Assembly: GCA_003255065.1 (NCBI GenBank)
Contig: QAOA01004566.1
Location: forward strand, 268,987-332,986
Direction of reading: 5' to 3'
Length of the DNA stretch: 64,000 nt
Origin: Cercis canadensis
Taxonomy: Eukaryota; Streptophyta; Magnoliopsida; Fabales; Fabaceae
Each line of letters starts with the position of its first letter. Positions within the stretch are counted from its first letter, which is position 1. The notes under the pieces are model-generated. The model was not told the DNA's origin and ran no database searches. It was given only the letters and a program-made list of their open reading frames with translations. The translations under genes and the position numbers were made by a program. This document shows positions 22,197 to 31,912 of this stretch, piece by piece.

Positions 22197-22362
22197 AATC
22201 ATTAATGTGTTCTCTTAAAAACTTGAGTTTATTCATTTCAAAATATCCTAAGTTGTTAGAGCAATAAGAGAAAGAAAAAGAAAATATTCTATATCACTAA
22301 GAAAAGTTAATTCATGGACAGCTGAACAATTAAAAGATATAAAATTTTTATGGTATTAAGAT

Positions 22363-22393
<31 letters not shown>

Positions 22394-22496
22394 NNNNNTT
22401 TTTTTTTATATATGTGAAATGAAGATTCCAATAATCATCTTCCAAAAGAACGTCTTCAAGAAAAGTTGGAGGTTCAACTTCCCAACTGAAAATAGA
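22197..22496. other. Intergenic with a long T-run and a gap
   Basis: A poly-T stretch at about 22370-22407 is interrupted by NNNNN at 22394-22398. No gene is seen. Confidence 0.5.
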
Positions 22497-22914
22497 TCTA
22501 GAGGATTTCCCTAGAGTTGCTAACCTATGGCAACTTGATTAGTCATGCATGGTACACAACTAAAAGACCAAGAACTACAGCACTTACACAAATCATGCAC
22601 ATCATCAAGGATTAAGCCAAGAGCAGAAAGATTGTTGTGTCTATGCTTGAGAACCTGAATAACTCCCAATGCATCTCCATCAACACAAATATCATGCAAC
22701 CTCATCTCCATTGCCAAGAGAAACCCTTCCCTGCAAGCCATTGCTTCAAGGACCTCCACTAATAGACTATCCTCAACTGGCCTTGACCATGTAGCCACAA
22801 AAACTCCCCCAACATCTCTGATCACTCCTCCAATACCTCCCCCACCATTTGGGTTCATTGAAGCATCAAAGTTCAGCTTATAGAATGGTGTTGCTGGCCT
22901 CTCCCACCTCTGTT
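22497..22914 (-). pseudogene. RNase H-like (RVT_3) fragment, probably from an L1-type LINE
   Basis: The minus frame begins WERPATPFYKLNFDAS (just above 22858) and continues MNPNGGGGIGGVIRD, LVEVLEAMACREGFLLAME and ICVDGDALGVIQVL. This is the D-E-D pattern of the RNase H-like domain that closes plant LINE polyproteins or related host genes. After CMTNQVA one base is missing: the next frame continues HRLATLGKSS, the normal continuation, down to about 22500. Only this domain remains; no reverse transcriptase is present. Truncated and frameshifted. Confidence 0.75.
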
Positions 22915-23199
22915 ATTAAGATTATTTTGACGTTTTCTATTTCATGGATGAATGAGTATTTGATTATTTATATTGAAAGGTACACATTAAATCAATGATT
23001 ACAAATTATTTTTCTTTTAATATAACGAAGCTAAATTTTGATTTAAAATATTTCAAGCCTCTCAATTTTTATCTTAGTTATTGTATTTTAAATTTTCATC
23101 ATTCAATAGATAATGATTGTGTGTACAAGTGCAGTAGTGATGTGTAAGTAAAATGCTTAATTACACTTTTAGTCCTTTTATTTTAACAATTCCTACAGG
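22915..23199. other. Partial copy of the PPR upstream region
   Basis: The block at about 23050-23150 (ttatcttagttattgtattt ... gtgcagtagtgatgtgtaa) matches the upstream regions of both PPR copies. It implies another duplicated promoter fragment without its gene. Confidence 0.5.
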
Positions 23200-23958
23200 T
23201 AGGGGTGTTTATCGGTCGGATTTGGTCGAATTTGAGGAACTATCGCACTCGACCGATGGTCATCGGATTGGAAATGCAAACCAATACAAATTCTAAAATC
23301 ATGATGGAAATCTAGAAAGCCAGAACAGAACAATATGCAAACAATTTTTTTTTGAATTATAGATGGAAATCATGATCGGTTCTCGGTTAGCATTAATGGC
23401 AATGGTGCCATTGTCGCTACTTGCTAGCACACATGAGCATTGTTAGCCTTAATCCATGGCCTGGAGGAAGGACCTAGTCATCGATGGCATGAGAAACAAA
23501 TATCCCAGAGGTTGGAAGCTTTGAATCCATAGTTGAGTAATCAAGAAAACAATGGCCTCTATCTGGTTTCTATTTTGCCTTGTATTGGAACCTGTGAATC
23601 ATATTAGAGATCTTGGAACTTGGAAGTATTAAGAAGAGGAGGAGAAGGGGAGGGGAAGGGGTGTGAAACTAGATTAGAGGCCTTGGAACTTAGAAGTATA
23701 GGGAAATGAAGGGGAACAAGAAGGAAGGGCTGAAAGGGGGTTTTCAAAACGCATCATTTTCATAAATGGGATTAAATTCGGTTGGGTTCGGTTTGTATTG
23801 GTTTTTCTGAATTAAAATCTAATCGACCGGCTTAAACCGCTTTACTTAATTGCAGCCATCCGATCTCGCCCGTTCTCTATCTGAAACCATCGAATTTTCT
23901 TCATTTTGGTCTAGTTCAATCTATTCACCACAAGTTCACCGGGTTATGAACACCCCTA
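23200..23958. mobile_element. hAT-type non-autonomous DNA transposon, 759 bp
   Basis: Terminal inverted repeats TAGGGGTGTTTAT (23200-) and TAGGGGTGTTCAT (reverse complement of the right end, 23958). The 8-bp target copies are CCTACAGG (23192-23199) and CTTACAGG (23959-23966), differing at one base. The interior is rich in GGTT/CGGTT and has no transposase frame, so it would move only with a transposase supplied in trans. The terminal sequence and 8-bp duplication are typical of hAT elements. Confidence 0.82.
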
Positions 23959-24550
23959 CTTACAGGTCAGTCCTCCAATTTTCAAACTCAATGAAATGAT
24001 CCTTGTATTTTACGAGTTTAATAATTTTAGAAACAACACAATGGTCAACTTAATGACATGTTGATGTGGCATTGAGAAATAAGTTTTTTTTATTGTTATT
24101 ATATTGATGTGGCACAAAAAAATTATTTTTTATTATTAAATAACTATTTAAGCATAATTAAATCATAATTAATTTTTAATCTTAGTTATTGTATTTTAAA
24201 TTTTCATTAGCTTTAATTTAAATATTAGATAGGAAGTCTTGAAAGCGGCATCAAGCACCAAAAATGCGACGTTTTATCCAATACCATTAGGTAATGATTG
24301 TATATAAGTGCAGTAGTGATGTGTAAATCAAGTCAACGGCTACGATCTAACAAACCAAAAAGATAATTTCAGAAAAAATAAAATAAAAGGGCAAACGATG
24401 ACGTTTCTTTACCCATCCCAAACCTATTTACTCCTCTTCTTTCTCCGTGCTCTGTCCCTTACTCTTCTGCTGCAACTTGGTTTACAACTGAGGAACAACG
24501 TGAAGATGCTCAGTACAAGGTATGCCATTCCCAAATTTTCTACCTTTCTT
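23920..24550 (+). repeat. First copy of a ~635-bp direct duplication joined by one N
   Basis: Covers the hAT right end, the PPR upstream region and the first PPR codons (to ...FSTFL). It is followed by N at 24551 and then repeated at 24552-25192 with about 97% identity. Differences include one 8-10-base indel and a few substitutions. The truncated reading frame from 24398 is part of this copy and not a separate gene. Confidence 0.9.
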
Positions 24551-24551
24551 N

Positions 24552-25192
24552 TCTGTTCACCACAAGTAAACCGGGTTATGAACACCCCTACTTACAGGTC
24601 AGTCCTCCAATTTTCAAACTCAACGAAATGATCCTTGTATTTTACGAGTTTAAAAATTTTAGCCCTCTTAATAAACAACACAATGGTCAACTTAATGACA
24701 TGTTGATGTGGCATTGAGAAATAAGTTTTTTTTATTGTTATTATATTGATGTGGCACAAAAAAATTATTTTTTATTATTAAATAACTATTTAAGCATAAT
24801 TAAATCATAATTAATTTTTAATCTTAGTTATTGTATTTTAAATTTTCATTAGCTTTAATTTAAATATTAGATAGGAAGTCTTGAAAGCGGCATCAAGCAC
24901 TAAAAATGCGACGTTTTATCCAATACCATTAGGTAATGATTGTATATAAGTGCGGTAGTGATGTGTAAATCAAGTCAACGGCTACGATCTAACAAACCAA
25001 AAAGATAATTTCAGAAAAAATAAAATAAAAGGGCAAACGATGACGTTTCTTTACCCATCCCAAACCTATTTACTCCTCTTCTTTCTCCGTGCTCTGTCCC
25101 TTACTCTTCTGCTGCAACTTGGTTTACAACTGAGGAACAACGTGAAGATGCTCAGTACAAGGTATGCCATTCCCAAATTTTCTACCTTTCTT
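24552..25192 (+). repeat. Second copy of the ~635-bp direct duplication
   Basis: Leads into the second PPR copy. It starts with a truncated hAT right end (CCGGGTTATGAACACCCCTA), which is expected if this is the other allele of the same site and not a real tandem duplication. Confidence 0.9.
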
Positions 25193-26851
25193 CCAGCATC
25201 TACCTTCCTCGCTTATTTGCCCAATTCTCAAACTGTGAGGCTATATAGAAATTCCCAATTTCAAATACAACCCCGAAATGTTAAGACAATTTCTGGATTT
25301 GATAATGTTAATGATGCCATAGCTTCATTTATTCACGTGTTGGATAATATGCGTCCTCAATCATCTACTGCCAGAGATCCATGCTTTGAATTAACCAAGA
25401 TTTTAGGATCAATTGTGAAGATGAAACATTATCCCACTGCTATTTCTCTTTATAGAAGAATGGAGTTGAGGGGAATCAAGCCTTCGCTGGTTACTTTGAG
25501 CATCTTGATCAATAGTTACTGCCATGTGGGTCAGATGGGTTTTGCGTTCTCGGTATTTGGGAAGGTTTTGAAGTGTGGTTATGAACTAAATACGATAACT
25601 TTGACAACACTTATGAAAGGGATATGTATTATTGGCAAGATAAGGAAAGCACTGGAATTCCATGATGATCTAGTGGTGAAAGGATTTTAATTTGATGTAG
25701 TTTGTTATGGGACCTTGATCAATGGGCTATGTAAAACAAGAAACACAAGAAGTGCTGTTATATTGCTGCGAAAGATGGAGGGGCGAGTAGTTCAGCCTAA
25801 TTTAGTAATCTACAACAATATCATTGACGGCCTATGCAAAGATGGACTTGTAGATGAGGCGCATGATTTATGTTCTGAAATGATTGCTAAGGGAATTTCT
25901 CCCAATGTTGTCACTTACAGCTCTTTAATTCATGGTTTTTCTTGTGTTGGTAAGTTGGAAGAAGCTAAAAGATTGCTAAATGAAATGCTTCAGAAAAATA
26001 TCAACCCAAATGTACATACCCTTACTATACTGGTTGATGCATTATGTAAAGAGGGAAAGGTCATAGAAGCTGAAGATGTATTTGATATGATGATAAAAGG
26101 AGGTCAGGAACCAGATGTTGTCACTTTCAGTGCTTTAATGGATGGGTATTGCTTAATCAATGATGTGAATGAGGCAAAAAAGGTATTTAATAGAATGGCT
26201 GAAAGAGGTTTGGCACCTAACGTTATCTCTTATAACACCTTGATTAATGGATACTGCAAGGTTAAAATGGTGGATGAAGCCATGAGTCTCTTCAAAGAAA
26301 TGCGTCACAAAAATTTGGTTCCTAATACTGTAACATACAATTCTCTTATTGATGGCTTGGGCAAGTGTGGGAGAATCTCATATGTGTGGGAACTTGTTGA
26401 TGAGATGCATGATAGCGGTCAACCTCCTGATGTATTCACTTACAACATCTTACTACATGCTCTTTGCAAAAATCATCATCTTGACAAGGCAGCTGCATTA
26501 TTTCAAGAAATTGTTGACCAAGGAATTCGCCCTGATGCTGTCACATACAAAATACTTATTGACGGTTTGTGCAAAGGTGGAAGACTTAAGATTGCACAAG
26601 AGATTTTTCAGCATCTTTTAGTTAAAGGCTTTCCTCCTGATGTCAAGATGTATACTGTTATGATTAATGGACTTTGTCAAGAAGGCTTGATTGATGAAGC
26701 AATGGCCTTGCTTTCAAAAATGGAAGACAATGGTTGCCTCCCTGATGCTGTAACTTACGAAACAATTATTCGAGTTCTTCTAGAGAAAAAAGAGAATGAT
26801 AAGGCAAAGAAGCTTCTTCACGAAATGATTGCTAGAGGTCTGCTGAAGTGA
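25040..26851 (+). pseudogene. Second RFL-type PPR copy, one premature stop
   Basis: Closely similar (about 90% at protein level over the repeats) to the intact PPR gene at 13226-14929. It runs from ATG 25040 (or the conserved ATG 25148, MLSTRYAIPKFSTFL) to the stop at 26849-26851. The only break is TAA at 25688-25690, at the end of the third PPR motif; the same frame resumes and stays open from 25691 to the end. The intact copy has CAT here, so two changes separate them, but a CAA (Gln) ancestor would need only one. With the ATG at 25040 there is a 36-residue hydrophobic leader in front of the shared N-terminus. All 14 motifs are otherwise present. It could be a functional allele elsewhere. 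Confidence 0.85.
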
Positions 26852-27483
26852 TTCAACAAGGTCAGATACATTATTTCCAATTTTTGTCACACTTTTATTA
26901 AATGTTTAATTTTTAGAAACGGTAGTGGATGCTATTTCTTTCACACTTCAAGTTGTATGTTTATTAAATTGACTTTGTGTTGTTGGCTTTGATAAATTTT
27001 TTGAGTCTTAACTTGACTATTAACCTTCTTCATTGTAGAGTCTTTCTAATGCGCTTTATCAACATATAGGTATTTCTCAGTCATTAATTACTATTGTTTC
27101 TGCAATCTCACAAGAAGCTAAGTCGCTAAGTTTTATTGGATGTTATCATTTATGTCCCTTTAATACAATGGACCAAGCAGAAATTGACATGATTATTCTT
27201 TGAGCCAGTATCAAGAATGCAAAATCTTTTCTTGCTTTGTTTTTTTTTTTTTTTTTTTCCAANTTTTTTTTTTCTTGTCCAATATAATTTATGTGTGATA
27301 TTTTGCAACAAATTTTATGTATATAAAAAATTCACAATCTGATTTTTTTCAACAAATCTGCAATATGAAGATATGAGGAAAATTTCTCCTTCTTCTGTCA
27401 TCTTGGTTGATAGGAGATTGAAACTGAGAAATCAATAGAGATTGAAACAAACAAGTTGCTGGAAGATATTTGTTACACATGAA
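26852..27483 (+). repeat. PPR 3'-flank block B
   Basis: Matches 15915-16500 downstream of the intact PPR gene, including GAAACGGTAGTGGATGCTAT. It contains a long T-run with an N at 27263. Confidence 0.7.
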
Positions 27484-27615
27484 ATGGAAGACAATGGTTG
27501 GCTCCCCAATGCTTTAACTTACAAAAAACTTATTCGAGTTCTTCTTGAGGACAAAGAGAATGATAAGGCAAAGAAGCTTCTTCATGAAATGAGTGCTAGA
27601 GGTCTGCTGAAGTGA
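27484..27615 (+). pseudogene. C-terminal shred of a third RFL-PPR gene
   Basis: A 43-codon frame ending in TGA at 27613-27615 that aligns with the last PPR motif and a half of the intact gene: MEDNGWLPNALTYKKLIRVL ... LHEMSARGLLK. It has no start or upstream motifs. It sits between flank blocks B and A, so a whole PPR gene copy between two duplicated flanks has been deleted down to its tail. Confidence 0.85.
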
Positions 27616-28740
27616 TTCAACAAGGTGAGATACACTAGTTCCAATTTAATTCTTACCTTTAGTGTTTGTTATGTTGGTACACAGTTCTCTACTCTCATTG
27701 GACTCCACCATCATTAAGGCACCACATTCTTGAAAATATCTAGGGCCATTAATCATAACACATTTCTCCTATTTTGTAACACCAGGCTGTCCCAATTGTT
27801 ATTTTTTGAAATATGAATGGAACAAAGCATTTTCTTTTCTAACGATGAGAATTATCTAGTTTCTGCTGCATACTGAGGAGAGTTCCAAAAGGGCCTAGTT
27901 TTTGATTTTCTTAATAGCAATTAAGTCCATACACTGTTTATGGAATTTGATATTACTGCTGAGATTTTTTGGTTCTGTTTTCCTTTTCTAAAATCTTGGT
28001 TTGTGTGCAGATCACACACAAGATCTTAATGGCACATTAAATTCATTGAGAAATTGTTTGTGTTTTTGTCATAGTGTCAGGAAATGAAATATCTTTCTTT
28101 CCAGCCCCTTGTCTTACTGCTGAATTATAATGTTGTCAGGCATTTTTTACTTGTTTAGTTTTGGATTTTTTTGTGTCATATTTTCTTCCTGCTTCCTGCT
28201 TCCCATCCCTTTGTTCTCTCTTGTTCTTCACTTATCTATGTGGTGGTTGACAGGTGCAACTATTCTTTGCTACGGTCAAGGCATTTATCAAAGAAGTGCC
28301 TAACTTCTATGTTCAATCTTTAAGTATGCTAAGGTACTTGTAACTTCATCTAATAACTTGAGAGTAAAACTCTGTCTAAGGAACTTTGCATCATGTTCTA
28401 GAATACTACTGCAACATTATGTTTGTAATTGATGGCATCCTGATATTAAAACACCATCTCTATTGTGTAAGAAGCTTGCTACATGGTTCATGTTGTCATT
28501 GGCACTGCCAATTATTTCTCTATATGGTTATTCAAAATTCATAGCATTGCATAGTCAGATACGTCTATCTCTTTTTGTAAGATGCTTGAAGTAACTAATA
28601 GAGGCACCTGGCTTTTGATATTGCAGCAAAGAGGTTCAAACATATATGCAGAGTTCCTTGTTGAGGCTTTAACTATGATGCTTATCATGTGACTGAGCGA
28701 TGTCATGATGGTAAAATGCTACATCTTATATTTTTCACAA
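27616..28740 (+). repeat. PPR 3'-flank block A
   Basis: Matches 14930-15890 next to the intact gene, with several short indels and about 90% identity by eye. No coding function is seen. Confidence 0.7.
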
Positions 28741-28922
28741 CCTATTTTATCCATATAATTTTAAAAATATAATCATTGGGAGTCTCACAGACCTTTGTTT
28801 ATGCATGTTTATGCCAATGTCATAGTGTGGCAAGACCTGCAGGACACCTTGTCGGTGTTTATTATTAATTTATTTCTATATTTAGAAAGTTATTCTTTGT
28901 TGATATTTGTTGTTTTATCATA

Positions 28923-30545
28923 GGGTTCTTTTTCACTGGTAGTGTAACAGCTTTAAGCTGTGTGTCTTTAGTTCAACCTTTATTGATTATTGGTAAAAAG
29001 TGTGATTTGATTGGTGATCTAAAATTCTGTTTTACATAGTTTATGTTTCAGTGAAATTCTGAATTTTTTGTAACATTCACTCAAGTCTAAATTGTTTTGT
29101 GAGATTTTACCTGCATAGCTTTGATCAGGGTTTTTAAAGCTTGCTCAAGTTTAATGCTGGAACTTATTTTTTGAATTCCTTTATCGGTTGAGAATGATAT
29201 TACTTACTGTAACTTGATAATTACTTGGTTGATTCAGGTTGCTTAAGAGGTTGGATTTTCCAGAAAAGAACTTCAGCCTGTGCTTTTTAGGGAATGAGGT
29301 AGGATATGTTTTATTGCGCTCTTTTGCTAGTGACTGTTTGGTTGCATATGATGTCGCCAGCTGGATTTTCCGTATGCATATGTTGTCATTCTATATCTGT
29401 ATGGTTCATTAATATCAAATCTCTCCTACAAAGAAACTTTTCTGTATTTAACCATTTTCAGTGTCTCTGAGGCCATGTGTAGTTAAAGCATGAGTATTTT
29501 GTTTTTATGTTGATGTTCCTGATCATTTTCTTTTAGTATGTAAGCTATTATAATTTTTTTGGTATAGGATCTATCAAGAATGCAGGCCGAGTGGGCTGTT
29601 CCTGGACACTCTAGTGTTGATGACACTAATGTTTCTGTGATTGATTAATTTTTGAGTAAAATACTTTCCCCTCCCCTGTACACATAATATACATGGTCCT
29701 TCCCTCTATTTTCAAAACCTACAAAGACCTCCTATAAACTTCGGAAAACATTACAAGTTACTCCAATATGTAAAGTCAACCATTAAATCATAGTCAAAGG
29801 GAGTAAAACTGATATAAAATATCCATAATACCCTCAGTTAGCAGTTAAATTTTAACAATTAAATTCTGGCTGCTTAGTATTTTCTAAAATTGTTCCAGAA
29901 TTGCTGCCAGAGTAAAATTCCAGGAAGGCTGCATGAATGGAGGATCCTGTTTTCTGAGTGCAGATGATGAAACAAGGGTCATGGTGGCAGTTGCTTCTGT
30001 TATGGTAGTTGACTGTAGAATGGAACTAAACTCTGTATATTTATAATGCATCTTAACAAGAGAGAATTTTGGATAGTGACAAAATTGGAGATGCAATAAC
30101 ACACAAATTGTGCTAATAGAATTGGGCACAATAAGTCATTTGGGCTTTAGAGCAAATGGTCAAAGGCTTTCTCCATACTGAGAATGTCTTGTTTTCGAAG
30201 CCTCTCATCAATAAATTGAGAATTTTTAAAGCGTTCGTCCAGATAAAGTTATAGCTGATTAGTAGTGTTCGTGATCATCTTTATTAGTTTTATCACAAAA
30301 GTTAGAAGTTAGAAGGAAGCTTCTTAGACAACTTGCTAGTTTTTATCAGTTCTTTAGTTGACATTTTTTTTTTGCTTTTGCTAGTGAAGGTTGACATTCT
30401 ATTTGTACATTTCCTATTCAATATTAGACTCAGACTCAATTATCAGCGAATGACAGGCCGTAATCACAAGTCTATATTATACTAAAAGTGTTGCCAACTC
30501 AAATCTGAGTCTGCAAATGTATAGACCAACTAGCACCAAATATTC
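28923..30545 (+). repeat. 1.6-kb segmental duplication, copy 1
   Basis: Starts at GTTCTTTTTCACTGGTAGTG and matches 39553-41245 at roughly 95% or more by eye. It includes a glyoxalase I exon and a half-copy of a foldback family at about 29660-29870. Confidence 0.88.
29238..29298 (+). pseudogene. Glyoxalase I (lactoylglutathione lyase) exon fragment, copy 1
   Basis: A 61-bp exon with an acceptor (gattcag) and donor (GAG|gtagga) encoding LLKRLDFPEKNFSLCFLGNE. This matches the conserved plant glyoxalase I stretch around LLKRLDFxExxFSLxFLGxE. A second exon-like stretch (DLSRMQAEWAVPGHSS) follows a tag acceptor at about 29570; I do not recognise its origin. No other glyoxalase exons are near, so no enzyme can be made. 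Confidence 0.65.
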
Positions 30546-30734
30546 TTGAGACAATTATTGCTAAGTCACACAAATTTAGACAGACAAGAATATTCAAATT
30601 TAAAATCACTTGCAAATTATTGGGTCAAATCCTCTCTAAAGTTGATGACAATTTCATATTGATGGACTACTTAAAGGACATTAATAACTCACATAATAAT
30701 CTTAAAAAATTAATCACAATTGATTATTTATAAT

Positions 30735-31120
30735 ATATACGGTCGATCGATCTCTCCCTATTTTCAAAACTTCCACGAACCTCCCTAAATAATTTGAAGA
30801 AACACAATCACTTAATCTCATCCGTTAAGTTAATCATTAAATTATAGTTAAATGGGGTAAAATAGTATAGGATGTCTGTAATACCCTAAGTTAACCATTA
30901 AATTCTTGTAGTTAAATTTTGGTACCTAGCATTTTTTTTCTATAATTATTTCTAAAATTTAACTGCTAAATGATGATATTATGGAAATTTTATACCATTT
31001 TTTCGTCCTTTAACTATGATTAAGTTCAAAGGAGGTCCAAGTATTCCATAAAAAAAAGAAAAAGAAAAAGAGGAGGTCTGTGGAAGTTCTGAAAATAGAG
31101 AGGGGAGCCACATATATTTA
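30735..31120. repeat. Foldback element, arms of about 150 bp
   Basis: The left arm (CTCTCCCTATTTTCAAAACT..., taagttaatcattaaattatag) and the right arm (...agttctgaaaatagagagg) are reverse complements with interruptions. Half-copies of the same family lie at about 29660-29870 and 40300-40490. No coding capacity. Confidence 0.6.
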
Positions 31121-31861
31121 TGAACAAATATAGGGAAAGTATTTTATTCTCAAAAATAATGAATAGTACTCTAAAAAAATAGTAACTTTGGCATACAATA
31201 TATTATTATTGTTATTATTGAAAATTAATTTTTTTAATTTTATAATGGTAATTATAAGTTTGTTCTCTTTGTTTTCATTTTTCTCTAATTTCTTTTTTAG
31301 AAAATGAATTAGAGGTATGAGAAGGTTATAAAAAAAAAAATAATAATAATTCAGTTGGTTCACTTTATAATGATAACTACATAAATAAACACAATGAGTT
31401 ATATTTTAATTATTTTTCAAGTAAATGAACTAAATAATTTTTTTTAACCCAAATACGCAAACCTATACATTAATGTTTTACCTTAATTTCTTCTCTTTTT
31501 TTAGGGATGGTTGTGCACTATGACAAGATAAGATCGTAAAGATGAACAGTTGTAGACTTGTGGCCTCTCTGTGAAATTAAATGAGTTTTAAGTAAAGAAA
31601 GTAGACTTGGACCTTGAGCTCATCCAGCTAAGTCAAGCTGATGGAAAGTCAATGGCATCAACTACAGAGAGCTTTCCTAGAGATTCTAAGCAACCACAGA
31701 TTTTGGGTCAATGATTATCAAGTTGTTCAACACGTTCATGTGCTGCCAATATCTTCAAAGTAAACCAAATTTTAATTTATTTGGTGTTATTTTCTACCTA
31801 CTAGGCTCATCCTTTGCTATTGCCCAATTCCAAAGTAAACGATGGCCATAAGACTTCTAGG
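31121..31861. other. Upstream region of the CASP-like gene
   Basis: AT-rich. A block at about 31652-31800 (GCTTTCCTAGAGATTCTAAG, TTTTGGGTCAATGA) recurs at 34365-34500 downstream of the gene. Confidence 0.5.
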
Positions 31862-31862
31862 T

Positions 31863-31869
31863 TATAAAA
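31863..31869 (+). promoter_or_regulatory. TATA box of the CASP-like gene
   Basis: TATAAAAAGGG begins 50 bases upstream of the ATG at 31913. Predicted transcription start is about 31893, giving a short leader of about 20 bases. Confidence 0.6.
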
Positions 31870-31912
31870 AGGGTCACCAATTGCACATAAAATCATTGGT
31901 TAATTAATTAAG

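Noticed and set aside
24398-24631. Separate short PPR-like gene
   Set aside because: It is the first half of a duplicated region ending at an N, then runs into hAT-end sequence; most likely an assembly join.
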